Shown here piece after piece: positions 11,500-20,861 of a DNA stretch of 64,000 nucleotides. This DNA is from Shewanella japonica (GTDB lineage Bacteria; Pseudomonadota; Gammaproteobacteria; Enterobacterales; Shewanellaceae). Each line of letters starts with the position of its first letter. Within the stretch, counting starts at the first letter, position 1. Location: contig NZ_CP020472.1 in assembly GCF_002075795.1 (NCBI RefSeq), positions 2,587,001 to 2,651,000 on the forward strand, given 5' to 3'. The notes below the pieces were generated by a model. That model worked only from the letters and a program-made list of their open reading frames with translations. It searched no databases and was not told where the DNA came from. The translations under genes and the position numbers were made by a program.

Positions 11500-11796
11500 C
11501 TAATTAATTTTCTCTACGCACAGTTCAATATATCCATAAATAGCAACAAGTACCATCCAAGGTAGCAGTAACCATAAATAATGTGTACTAGCGGCTTCTT
11601 TAGAATATTGATATATAAGCAAGATAATGCTGGCAAAAATGCTCGCGCAATAGGTTAACCACAGGGCAATAATGACAGAGTTGTTTGTTTCAGTAATTTT
11701 ATAGCCTGTTAACGCGCTTATTCCGAATATCAGCCCCATTGCAAGCACTCCACCGACCAAAAACTGAATGGCTGAAGCCAATATAACTAAACCCAT
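11500..11796 (-). CDS. Small integral membrane protein, function unknown
   Basis: 98 residues with three hydrophobic segments (about 3-28, 42-62, 72-92) and an Asn/Thr-rich loop (TETNNS). AAGGAA precedes the ATG by about ten bases. No family was recognised. It converges on asnS across the bidirectional terminator. Confidence 0.65.
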   Translation of the reverse strand: MGLVILASAIQFLVGGVLAMGLIFGISALTGYKITETNNSVIIALWLTYCASIFASIILLIYQYSKEAASTHYLWLLLPWMVLVAIYGYIELCVEKIN

Positions 11797-11938
11797 AGAT
11801 TTTTATTTCCTTATAAAATGACAGCTTCTTATCCCTTGAAGCTCCAGTGTTATGTTGTATTGTGTTTTTATAGTAACAAATGATGAATCATCAACATAAG
11901 TATTCATCTCTATGATTAACTACTCATATCAAGCTCGT

Positions 11939-12079
11939 TTAATTGTTGGCTTTTTCACTCCCCTTCTTAAAATTAGATAATCCCCAAAATAAAATACCCG
12001 TGCCACTACAAGAAAGAAAAAAGAATAAACCCAATCCAACAGGCGAACCCCAAGAAAATGCAAAGTACAAAACGTCCAT
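11939..12079 (-). CDS. 46-residue small membrane protein
   Basis: An ATG at 12079 with AAGGA six bases upstream reads MDVLYFAFSWGSPVGLGLFF, continuing to a Lys-rich tail (NFKKGSEKANN) and TAA. There is one hydrophobic Gly/Phe-rich segment (about residues 12-35) and a positive-inside C-terminus. It overlaps, in another frame, a longer open frame lacking a good start signal; the small frame has the better ribosome-binding site and a protein-like composition. Family not identified. Confidence 0.6.
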   Translation of the reverse strand: MDVLYFAFSWGSPVGLGLFFFLSCSGTGILFWGLSNFKKGSEKANN

Positions 12080-12161
12080 ATTTTTTCCTTTTCAACATGT
12101 CTAATAGAAGAAGATTGGATGCAATTGTGCACTATCACTGCTTTAATTAGCATTCAAGTTG

Positions 12162-12752
12162 TTACTTAAATCGTGCAACAACACTTTCGAACCAAGTGCC
12201 CAGCGTAGACTTTCTACTATTTAAAAATAAATGTTCGAAATCTGCAGCGACTTCCATTGCAAGAATGCAATCATCAAAATGTGTTTTGAGATTATCGTCA
12301 GTAAATACAAAAACCTCTCCATCAAATTGGATACAATGTTCGTTATCATCAAGGATAGATATCAACAAACGTGTATTGGCTATCCATGATGCACGAGCAT
12401 TAAAAAACATTGCTTGTTCTATCGCTTTTTTCTCAATTTTAGAAACGCCGCTATGAATAGATTGACTCAAGCCCTTCTGTTTATTGTTTACTAATGTATT
12501 TAAAAAATCGCTACCAGAATTAAGTACGTACTGACAATAAAAACGTTTGTATTGAGATAATAACAAAGACAAATGATCTAATCGTTCTACACCCTGTTTT
12601 CTAAATTCTTTTGAACTGAGATAACTTGGCTCAATAAACTCATGAAGATTAAGCGCATTTTGCTGCGAGGAAAAATAAGACTGAGCTTCAGAAAGCGTCA
12701 TGTTATCAGCAGTATTGCTACTAAGAACCTGCTCAAACGCTACTGCTTCCAT
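12162..12752 (-). CDS. Hypothetical protein, 196 residues
   Basis: Soluble, mostly helical-looking protein rich in Ser, Leu and Phe, without signal peptide or membrane segment. The C-terminal part contains FDGEVFVFTDDNLKTHFDDC. No recognised domain or motif. The Shine-Dalgarno is weak (TTAGAG). The codon pattern is like neighbouring core genes, so probably real. It lies 82 bp upstream of the 46-residue membrane protein on the same strand. Confidence 0.65.
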   Translation of the reverse strand: MEAVAFEQVLSSNTADNMTLSEAQSYFSSQQNALNLHEFIEPSYLSSKEFRKQGVERLDHLSLLLSQYKRFYCQYVLNSGSDFLNTLVNNKQKGLSQSIHSGVSKIEKKAIEQAMFFNARASWIANTRLLISILDDNEHCIQFDGEVFVFTDDNLKTHFDDCILAMEVAADFEHLFLNSRKSTLGTWFESVVARFK

Positions 12753-12866
12753 CTCTAATTCCCATAAAGTGTCTGATTTATGCTAAAAGTGCGGTGTCTA
12801 TTACTTATTATGGCGTTATTATGCACAAAACGAGATAACAAGGCATTAACAATGACAGTTTTATTC

Positions 12867-12893
12867 AAAAAAAAAGGCTAACGCCTCTTTTTT
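12867..12893 (-). terminator. Terminator after the amidohydrolase gene
   Basis: On the minus strand AGGC-GTTA-GCCT is flanked by A and T runs (short GC stem extended by A:T pairs), 32 bases beyond the stop of the amidohydrolase gene. Confidence 0.7.
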
Positions 12894-12924
12894 AAAACAC
12901 CAATGGATTAATGTTTGGAGCGAA

Positions 12925-14271
12925 CTAAAGATCTTTATAAACCTTGCCATCTTTCATGACAAAACTGACGCTCAATAAAGCTGAAATATCCTTAAGTGGA
13001 CTTTTTTTAGTCGCAATAATATCGGCAAATTTACCGGTTTCAATGGTCCCTAATTTATCAGACATATCAATTAAATCAGCCGCGTTCACTGTTGCAGACT
13101 GTAAAATATCGCTATTGGACATACCAGCTTGGTGCATTAACACCGCTTCTTGTGCATTGATACCATGCTTTGACACGCCACTATCAGTACCAAACGCAAT
13201 CTTGACGCCCGCCTTATATGACTTTTCGAAGTTAGCTAACATATCAGCGCCAACACGGATCGCTTTCGCTTTGATAGGTTTAGACATAAAATCAGACGTT
13301 TCAGCCATATCTACTACCGTCGCACCAGCCAATAATGTGGGCACTAAATACGCACCAGTTTGCTTAAATAGTTTGATGGTTTCGTCGTCTGCATAACTAC
13401 CATGCTCGATACTGTCGACACCTGCACGCAATGCGGCATTAATCCCTGCAGTTGCATGGGCATGACTGGCTACTTTTCGCCCAAGATCATGTGCTGTTTG
13501 CACAATCTCTTTTAGCTCTAAATCAGTCATTTGTTGACCCGTACCCGTATTGGTATCCGATAATACTCCACCAGTTGACGCGACTTTAATCGCATCGGCG
13601 CCATATTTAATTGCGTGCCTCGTCATTTTTCGACACTCATAAGGTCCATCACAAAGCGTTTTAGGAGACTTCATTGCTAATAAATCTGGCGCCATTCCAT
13701 CTGCATCTAAATGTCCTCCTGTGATAGAAATACCTGCAGCGGCAATAATTCGAGGCCCTTCTATCCAGCCCTTTTCAACACCATCTCGTAAAGCGTACAT
13801 TTGCTCTGATTCACTCAGTAAATCACGCACTGTTGTAAAGCCAGCTAACAACGTTGTTTTGGCGTAATGAACACTTTTCATTGCGATATCAGCATCAGAT
13901 AACTTTACTGTATCTTTCGTGTTATCTGGACCAAGTTCCATTTGTAAATGCACGTGCATGTCCATTAAACCTGGCATAACGAAACTGTTTGATAAATCGA
14001 TTAACTTAGCGTCTTTTGTAATAGAGTTAGCTGAAATATAGCCTTCTCTGACATCAAGGATTTTACCATCTTTAACCACAATAGTTTGCTGAGTTAATGG
14101 CGACTTCCCTGGTATGGCAAGTAGCTCACCTGCATGAATAACTTGAGTTGCTGCGAATGCTGATTGAGCCATAACGCCACTTAATAACAAGGATACTAGG
14201 CTAACAGAACGGCGAATATTAGTAGGTTTAAATGAGTGTTTATGATGATTTAGCAGGGAATGAGTAAACAT
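12925..14271 (-). CDS. Exported amidohydrolase (metal-dependent, Xaa-Pro dipeptidase-like)
   Basis: 448 residues with an N-terminal signal peptide (Arg-rich start, hydrophobic core, AQSAFA cleavage region near residue 40). Amidohydrolase-superfamily metal ligands are visible: HVH in GLMDMHVHLQ, a candidate carbamylated Lys in GADAIKVASTGG, His in SHAHA and EHGSY, and Asp in AFGTDSGV. The layout matches imidazolonepropionase-like exported enzymes, of which several characterised members are prolidases acting on Xaa-Pro or Xaa-Arg/Lys dipeptides. Substrate is inferred only from the family. It is divergent from an S9 peptidase gene, which fits a joint role in peptide breakdown. Confidence 0.8.
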   Translation of the reverse strand: MFTHSLLNHHKHSFKPTNIRRSVSLVSLLLSGVMAQSAFAATQVIHAGELLAIPGKSPLTQQTIVVKDGKILDVREGYISANSITKDAKLIDLSNSFVMPGLMDMHVHLQMELGPDNTKDTVKLSDADIAMKSVHYAKTTLLAGFTTVRDLLSESEQMYALRDGVEKGWIEGPRIIAAAGISITGGHLDADGMAPDLLAMKSPKTLCDGPYECRKMTRHAIKYGADAIKVASTGGVLSDTNTGTGQQMTDLELKEIVQTAHDLGRKVASHAHATAGINAALRAGVDSIEHGSYADDETIKLFKQTGAYLVPTLLAGATVVDMAETSDFMSKPIKAKAIRVGADMLANFEKSYKAGVKIAFGTDSGVSKHGINAQEAVLMHQAGMSNSDILQSATVNAADLIDMSDKLGTIETGKFADIIATKKSPLKDISALLSVSFVMKDGKVYKDL

Positions 14272-14481
14272 GAGTAGCGTCTTTTATAAGTTATTTATAC
14301 GGGTAATATACCTAACAAAACCTAAATGTAAACTAGGATTCACATCCCTTTGATATTATTTCTTTATATGCTAATTTACAGTAAAGACTAAATTTGTTCG
14401 TCAAATCAGTATATAAAGGCTTATACAAAAGCAAAAAATTCATACTTCTCCAATGCTTATTTTACTCGTTAAGGAATACAC
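14272..14481. promoter_or_regulatory. Divergent promoter region between two peptidase-type genes
   Basis: 210 AT-rich bases between the amidohydrolase (minus) and the S9 peptidase (plus); it must hold both promoters. No operator was identified. Confidence 0.4.
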
Positions 14482-16554
14482 ATGAACAAAGGCATATATC
14501 TGGTGTTAATGCTGACGCCTATGGCCGTTGCTATTAGCTCAACAATGGCAATTGCGGATACTCAATCAGCAGTTACGCAAGCTAGCCCCGACAATACATT
14601 GCAACTTGAGGATATTTTTACCCTCGAATATGCCTCAAACCTTGAAATCAATAACGACGGAGATGAGGTTTACTTCGTTAGAAACTACATGGATATTCAA
14701 AGTGATAAAAAGCTCGGCAATATCTGGAAGGTCGACAACAAAAAGCGTTTAACCCCTGTAACTAATGGCTTGCATGTGGACTTTTCTCCAACTTTATCAC
14801 CCGATAACAGCAAGCTTGCTTATGTATCAACCGCGAGTGGTTCACCTCAAATACATATTAAATGGTTAGAAAGCGGTGATGTAGGCCAAATGAGTCATTT
14901 TAGTCATGCGCCTAGTAACCTTACTTGGTCACCAGATGGCACAAAAATAGCCTTTACTCGTTTTGTTCCAAGCAAACCAAAGTCAGTTGCATCTTTACCC
15001 GGTAAACCACATAACGCGAAGTGGGCTAAACCAGCTGTTTATATTGATGATATGTACTACCGTTTTGACGGTGCTGGTTTTACGAAACCTGGTCATAGCC
15101 ATATTTTTGTCATGTCTGCCGATGGTGGCTCTGCTCGACAAATTACCCAAGGACAATTTGATCATCGCAGCAACCTCAGCTGGACAAAAGACGGCAAACA
15201 GATAATTTATGCAACGAATACCCGTGAAGATAAAGAATTAGAATGGACTGATAGCAATATATTTAGTGTTGATGTCCAGACTCAAAAAGTTACCCAACTC
15301 ACTGACCGACTTGGGCCTGACAATGCACCTCATGTATCACCTAACGGTAATCACATTGCTTATTTAGGTTACGATCAACATCATATGAATTATGAGAACA
15401 CTTTATTGTATGTCATGGATATTGATGGCAGCAATAAACGGGCAATCACGACTGATTTAGATCGCTCAATCAATAGCATCCAATGGGCTGACAATAGTAA
15501 AGCTGTGTATATGAGCTATCACGATAAAGGTGAAACTTATGTCGCTTATCAACCATTAAATGGTAAACGTAAGATAGTAGCTAAGAACCTTGGAGGCCTC
15601 GCATTTGGCCGACCTTATACAGGCAGTGATTTTGATGTAGCTGAGAATGGTACTATTGCTTTCACTTACTCTGATCCACAACGCCCAGCAGATATTGCAA
15701 TCACTCGAAAAGGCAAAACTCAACAGTTAACAGATCTCAACAGTGATGCTCTCGATTACAAAATATTAGCCGATATAAAAGAAATCAACGTCAAGTCGTC
15801 TTATGATGATCGTAATATTCAAGCATGGATTGCCTACCCACCTGGTTACAAAGCCGCAAAAGAGGCTGGCAAACAGTTTCCATTGATTTTAGAAATTCAC
15901 GGTGGCCCAGTCACAAATTACGGTCCTCATTTTTCAGCAGAAGTGCAATTAATGGCAGCGAGCGGATATGTTGTTGTTTATGCAAACCCTCGAGGAAGTG
16001 ATAGTTATGGTAAGGAATTTGCCCAAACTATACATAACAATTACCCAAGCCAAGATTATGATGACTTAATGTCTGTGATAGACGGTGTCATCGCCCAAGA
16101 GGCAATTAATAAGGACGCGCTATTCGTCACTGGTGGCTCGGGCGGAGGCGTATTAACAGCATGGATCATTGGTCACACCGATAGATTTAAAGCTGCTGTT
16201 GTCGCTAAGCCTGTCATTAACTGGTACAGCTTCGCATTAACAACAGATATTTATCCATTTGTTATCAAAAACTGGTTTAAAAAAATGCCATGGGAAGATG
16301 CAGCTCACTACATGAAACTTTCACCAATAAGCTATGTAGGAAACGTTACAACTCCAACTATGCTATTAACTGGTGATGCGGATCAGCGAACGCCTATTGC
16401 AGAAACAGAGCAATACTACCAAGCATTAAAACTTCGCAATATCGATACTGCAATGGTTAGAATTCCAGATGCGCCACATGGTATTTATAAACGCCCAAGT
16501 AACTTAATGTCTAAAGTCGCTCATATTCTGTGGTGGTTCGAGAAATACCAATAG
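14482..16554 (+). CDS. Exported S9 family peptidase (acylaminoacyl-peptidase/prolyl oligopeptidase type)
   Basis: 690 residues with a signal peptide (to about residue 26). Residues ~30-400 form PD40/TolB-like beta-propeller blades with repeated SPD and GT(K/N) motifs, e.g. LTWSPDGTKIAF. The C-terminal alpha/beta hydrolase domain has nucleophile Ser553 in TGGSGGGVLTAW, Asp634 in GDADQRTP and His666 in APHGIYKRP, a complete triad. HGGPVTNYGPHFSAE provides the oxyanion-hole region. The enzyme likely removes residues or dipeptides from short peptides in the periplasm. AAGGA lies six bases before the ATG. Confidence 0.9.
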   Translation: MNKGIYLVLMLTPMAVAISSTMAIADTQSAVTQASPDNTLQLEDIFTLEYASNLEINNDGDEVYFVRNYMDIQSDKKLGNIWKVDNKKRLTPVTNGLHVDFSPTLSPDNSKLAYVSTASGSPQIHIKWLESGDVGQMSHFSHAPSNLTWSPDGTKIAFTRFVPSKPKSVASLPGKPHNAKWAKPAVYIDDMYYRFDGAGFTKPGHSHIFVMSADGGSARQITQGQFDHRSNLSWTKDGKQIIYATNTREDKELEWTDSNIFSVDVQTQKVTQLTDRLGPDNAPHVSPNGNHIAYLGYDQHHMNYENTLLYVMDIDGSNKRAITTDLDRSINSIQWADNSKAVYMSYHDKGETYVAYQPLNGKRKIVAKNLGGLAFGRPYTGSDFDVAENGTIAFTYSDPQRPADIAITRKGKTQQLTDLNSDALDYKILADIKEINVKSSYDDRNIQAWIAYPPGYKAAKEAGKQFPLILEIHGGPVTNYGPHFSAEVQLMAASGYVVVYANPRGSDSYGKEFAQTIHNNYPSQDYDDLMSVIDGVIAQEAINKDALFVTGGSGGGVLTAWIIGHTDRFKAAVVAKPVINWYSFALTTDIYPFVIKNWFKKMPWEDAAHYMKLSPISYVGNVTTPTMLLTGDADQRTPIAETEQYYQALKLRNIDTAMVRIPDAPHGIYKRPSNLMSKVAHILWWFEKYQ

Positions 16555-16570
16555 CTTAAATAGTATTATG

Positions 16571-16609
16571 CCCTTTCTAAGCCAGAGCCTTTCTCTGAAT
16601 TAGAAAGGG
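16571..16609 (+). terminator. Possible terminator after the S9 peptidase
   Basis: Inverted repeat CCCTTTCTAA ... TTAGAAAGGG (perfect 10-bp stem, 19-base loop), followed by an A/T-rich stretch without a clean T-run. Confidence 0.4.
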
Positions 16610-16873
16610 AAATGAATTTTTATATATACACTAAAACTAAAAAATATCTGAGCATATAAGATCCGTTTATAAATTGTAAAAACAAATTCAAATCAAGTTG
16701 TTGTGACACTTGTTACTACTACATTTCGCAATACTTTACTAATCAATGAATAACTGATATGCATATAACATATAATTTTCAACTCACCTTTAAATATTAT
16801 TAATATTACTTTCTTAACTAAACCGCCAAGCTTCCTTAAACATACCCAGAAGCCAATGCCTAAATATAGATTA

Positions 16874-18094
16874 CTAATAAACAAGTTGTAGATATTTATT
16901 GTCAACATTCACGATTATCGTATTACTGATAATGCCGTCTTTATAAGCCTTTAGGGTTGTTTTACCTACGTTAACACCAACAATTGAGCCTGCAGATGCC
17001 ACTTTGGCAATGTTAGTATCGGCGATTGACCACACCACGGAAGAACCAAGCTTCATACAAGTACCATCGCTGTATCTAGCGAAAGCAAAGAAGAACTGAG
17101 TTTGACCTTTTGCCAATTTAAAACCTAAATGACCATGTACAGGCTGAATATCAATCGCAATAATGACTGGCTCAAGGACACTAACTTGCACGGTATTACT
17201 ACTAATACCACCTTGCGATACCGTTACCGTTGTCTCTCCTGCATTAATCCCAAGCAATAAACCAGCTTCCGTCACTTTGGCAATATTAGTATTACCTGAT
17301 TCCCAAGTAGATAAACATTCTACAGACGTATAGCTACCATCAGTATAGGTAGCATAAGCAGAAAACTGCTGAGTTTGGCCTTTCATTATTTTAACCGGAG
17401 AAGTGACAAATACAGGGTATAAATCAATCTTGACTATCTTCACTTGCGAGATATTAACCCTCACAGGATTGCTACTAATGCCATTTAATTCAGCTACTAG
17501 AGTGGTCTCACCAACCCCAACACCAACCAACGAACCAGCTGACACAATCTTAGCGATATTAGTATCACCTGATATCCATGTAGCTGCTCTATCAATTCTA
17601 GAATATGTCCCATCACTGTAGGTAGCATAAGCAGAGAAAAGTTGAGATTGTCCTTTCATTAATATAACCGGCGAGGACGACAAAACAGGGTTTACGTCAA
17701 TGGCAATAATAACTGCTTCAGAAACATTTACCCTTAATAAATTACTGGTAATGCCATTTATCTTAGCCATTACGCTAGTTTCACCAGTCTTAACACCGAC
17801 TAACAAACCCGCTGACGACACAATGACGTTATCCCCTTCAACTAGTAGCCACGTCACTACACTTGTGACGATTGAAGAACTGCCATCATCGTACTTAGCC
17901 GTTGCAACTAATTGCACAGATTGACCTCTTGCTATATTAACCACCGAGGCAGTTATTTGAACAGAAGTTATGATTGCTTCTGAATCACTGATCGTTTTTA
18001 TTTCATTTTCAATACAATTTTTGTTTGCTTTAGTAAGCATAATGTCACTTACTTCAAGACTAGAATCTTGATAATGTGGGTGTAGAAAACTCAT
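16874..18094 (-). CDS. Four-repeat Big_2 (bacterial Ig-like) domain protein
   Basis: About 406 residues from the ATG at 18094 (MSFLHPHYQD; weak GGA upstream); the frame also allows 18130, without any ribosome-binding site. After ~45 residues come four consecutive ~85-residue Ig-like repeats, each with a K/RGQ(S/T)Q block, ATYxDG, a Trp (TWxSGDTNIAKV), AGxLVGVxxGETTV and GISSNxVxVxV. Such folds occur in adhesins and other surface proteins. No signal peptide, anchor or RTX repeat is visible, so export is unclear. It lies just before the transporter/peptide locus, separated by 1.4 kb without genes. Confidence 0.75.
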   Translation of the reverse strand: MSFLHPHYQDSSLEVSDIMLTKANKNCIENEIKTISDSEAIITSVQITASVVNIARGQSVQLVATAKYDDGSSSIVTSVVTWLLVEGDNVIVSSAGLLVGVKTGETSVMAKINGITSNLLRVNVSEAVIIAIDVNPVLSSSPVILMKGQSQLFSAYATYSDGTYSRIDRAATWISGDTNIAKIVSAGSLVGVGVGETTLVAELNGISSNPVRVNISQVKIVKIDLYPVFVTSPVKIMKGQTQQFSAYATYTDGSYTSVECLSTWESGNTNIAKVTEAGLLLGINAGETTVTVSQGGISSNTVQVSVLEPVIIAIDIQPVHGHLGFKLAKGQTQFFFAFARYSDGTCMKLGSSVVWSIADTNIAKVASAGSIVGVNVGKTTLKAYKDGIISNTIIVNVDNKYLQLVY

Positions 18095-18146
18095 AATAAA
18101 ATCCGTTAAAGGTGTAAAATGAAGCATCAAACCAGTAAAAATTTTT

Positions 18147-18176
18147 TTAAGCTCTAGGAACTTAAGCTCTAGGAAC
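18147..18176. repeat. 15-bp tandem repeat (two units)
   Basis: The unit TTAAGCTCTAGGAAC occurs twice in direct succession just upstream of the Big_2 gene. No function is evident. Confidence 0.6.
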
Positions 18177-19523
18177 AGTTTAATACATATAAAACTGATA
18201 AAATCACAATTGTGTAGCTATCAATAAAAATAATAAGAATAAATCTTAATTATCCAAAGTGGTCGAATTGTGTCTTAAAAATTTAATTAGTATATAAATT
18301 AGTTTATAACCTAGATAAATATTAAATAGATAGACTTTGCAGATAAGCGCTAAAGTCTGTGTATTAGATAACAAGTTTTTTATTTAATTTAAGGCTCTAC
18401 TTTTCTTAAATTAAAAAACACTGATCTTTTACTATTTTTTAAAATTATTTTTACTCGTATAAAAGCTCATTTTGCATAGACATTAAATCAATATAAACAC
18501 AACATGTATATTACACTTAAGTAATATACATATAATGAGACAAATAAAAAATAGCACAATTTGGCCAAAAGGCTGCTTAAATGCTAAGTAACCAAAAACG
18601 GTAGGAAAGATTAAAGGCAACAGCACTATTTATTATGCATACACACTGAACACTTACACAAAGCCCACATAATAATCCTCATAAAATTATAGTATTGGTA
18701 AAAGGCGCGACAGTTACTAACAAAAAGGTAAAACTTCGGAATGTGGTCACTAAATGAGCGCTAAAAGTAATAGCTAGTCTGCGAGATATATCACCAAGCC
18801 ATTATTTAGCTACTCAGCTAAAAAGAACTAGGATTATAGGCTCTCGACCCCATTTTAATATACAAAACTGACTCTTAAACAGATTTAACCCTGATTACTA
18901 AGGTTGATAATTGGGAGTGACAGCATCTAATTTAGCCACACTAGGCAATCTTAACTGTTCATTGGCTAATAGCATCAATTGAGTTGTGGTGATTAAGCTT
19001 TTCGTTGTTGAAATAACTGGCAGCTCTATATCAGTTACCACAAGAAAATTCTTTAACTAATACAGCGTTTGCGGTTGCTAATTAAGGACGTGGTAACCTC
19101 AAATGTTACGTTACATAGTAATCAAGTTAGTCTCTATACTAATCAAACCGACCATTTAGTTTATACGATACCAGCGAAAATTTTACGATGAGTGCATTAT
19201 CTACTAAATAGAACAATGAAGTACATTATAGAAACCTTAAGACGTAATGAATACCGACAATAGGGGTTAGTACATTTATATAAGCTCAAAAGAGGTATTC
19301 TGATGAAACGCTAAGAATGTAACCAATAATGGCCAACAGTTGTTGACCAATACCCCCTCACAATATTGTAACGTATACGCCATAGGTGTCTATTCTTCTA
19401 AGGGGTCACATCTTATACCATTGCTGTAATTTAACTTTTTAAAATAGCGAAGAACAAAATAGTTCTAGCACTATAAAATAATTTAGGGCATTGAGCTCCA
19501 TAATTTTATAAGAAGTGTTGAAA
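18177..19523. other. Gene-poor AT-rich stretch with decayed coding remnants
   Basis: About 1.35 kb without an ORF over 60 codons. On the minus strand, around 18900-19080, two short protein-like frames adjoin with a frame change (LVVTDIELPVISTTKSLITT... ending TPNYQP and stop; before it ATANAVLVKEF), suggesting the tail of a broken gene. I could not identify the family. The rest shows no recognisable feature. Confidence 0.45.
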
Positions 19524-20861
19524 CTATATGCCTATAGAAAGCTTAAATTCTAACTCTGAAACTAAATAACTTTCAGTTAAACTAGCAAGACTTTCTTTTT
19601 GGTCTAACAACCTTAACTTGGAGTCAATTAAGTCACTATTTTCAATAACTCCTTGTTCAATTTTTAATTTACTTTGAGCTAGTAATTTTGCTGCCAATTC
19701 CAATTCCTTTTCTTCTTGTCGGATTTTTGTTTGTTGCAATTTTACATTATCTAATTTATTTTTAATATCAGTTAATGCTGACAAAACTGTCGATTTAAAA
19801 TTAATCTGTGCTTGTTTGTGCTTACTTTCATTAATACCTAAGCCTATTTGTTTTTCCTTCCAGTTAAAAAATGGCAACGATATATCAACCCCCCACGAGG
19901 AAACTGGATCACGGATAACGTCGCTAAGGTTGACACTACCAGCAGACAAAGCCGCCCCTATCGATATGTCTGGATAAAAATCGAGCTTCGAATATTCATA
20001 ATCGAGCAAAGCAGTACACAACTGATACTCAGCTTCACTAACATCGTATCTATACGATATCTTACTCATTGGGATAAAATCATCTTTAAATTTTTCCATA
20101 TAAACATTATTAAAATTATCTAACTCGATATCGAAATATGTTTCTCCTCCTGATAAAACATACATTTCTCTCATTAAAGAATGATTTAACACCATCAAAT
20201 TTTCAAAATTTATTTTTTCATTGAGTAGCGCATTTTCCGCTTCTGTTACCATTGTTTCTACAACTACACCATTATTGTACTTTGCCGTAATAATTCTTTT
20301 TTTATCCTCAAGTAACTTTATTTTTAATTCACTTATTCCTTTCTGACTATTAACTAATATAATATTCCAGTATTTTTTTGCTACAGCAGTTATCAACTGT
20401 AACCTAGCTTCTTTTAAAGTTAATTCTTGCGTATACAAATCGTTACTTGACTTAATTCTTATAATATTATTTTTACCCCAAAGATCAACCGAATAACTAG
20501 AAGAGAGTGAAGCATTATGATTATTAGAAATTGATGAATCTTTATTTTTAAATTGCTTAGAACCAGAATAACCTATAGAGCTCGAGAATTGAATATTTTG
20601 ATTATTTAAAACCAACCTATCATTGAAAACTGCTTGTTCTACCTTCAATCTAGCCACCGCAATATCTAGACTTGTTGACTCGATACTGTTAACTAATCCA
20701 ACTAAAGTCTCATCAGTCACTAAATCCGAAAGACTTAGTTGACTAACAAGTGAAACGTTTTGATTAATATGCTGACAACTTGAGAACTCATTTTCCGTAT
20801 TTGTTATAGAGCAACCAATTAAACACCAGGCACAAAAAAAAGATAATAATGCATTTTTCAT
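19524..20861 (-). CDS. TolC-like outer-membrane efflux lipoprotein
   Basis: 445 residues with a lipoprotein signal (hydrophobic core then CLIGCS, Cys17 as lipidation site). The rest is the long helical pattern of outer-membrane factors, including a second OEP repeat from ~residue 250. It has WGVDISLPFFNWKEKQIG, comparable to the conserved PLF(D/N) segment of the family. Its ATG overlaps the preceding stop by one base (TAATG). As the last gene of the transporter operon it likely forms the outer-membrane channel for the adaptor and MacB-like pump. Confidence 0.85.
   Translation of the reverse strand: MKNALLSFFCAWCLIGCSITNTENEFSSCQHINQNVSLVSQLSLSDLVTDETLVGLVNSIESTSLDIAVARLKVEQAVFNDRLVLNNQNIQFSSSIGYSGSKQFKNKDSSISNNHNASLSSSYSVDLWGKNNIIRIKSSNDLYTQELTLKEARLQLITAVAKKYWNIILVNSQKGISELKIKLLEDKKRIITAKYNNGVVVETMVTEAENALLNEKINFENLMVLNHSLMREMYVLSGGETYFDIELDNFNNVYMEKFKDDFIPMSKISYRYDVSEAEYQLCTALLDYEYSKLDFYPDISIGAALSAGSVNLSDVIRDPVSSWGVDISLPFFNWKEKQIGLGINESKHKQAQINFKSTVLSALTDIKNKLDNVKLQQTKIRQEEKELELAAKLLAQSKLKIEQGVIENSDLIDSKLRLLDQKESLASLTESYLVSELEFKLSIGI

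Noticed and set aside
11929..12153. 74-codon minus-strand ORF
   Set aside because: No good start signal; the overlapping 46-codon frame has a strong Shine-Dalgarno and a better membrane-protein pattern.
16693..16908. 71-codon minus-strand ORF
   Set aside because: It overlaps the end of the Big_2 gene in another frame, lacks a ribosome-binding site and has low-complexity AT-driven composition.
18177..19523. Possible origin or phage attachment site in the gene-poor stretch
   Set aside because: No DnaA-box cluster, iterons, integrase or tRNA end were seen.
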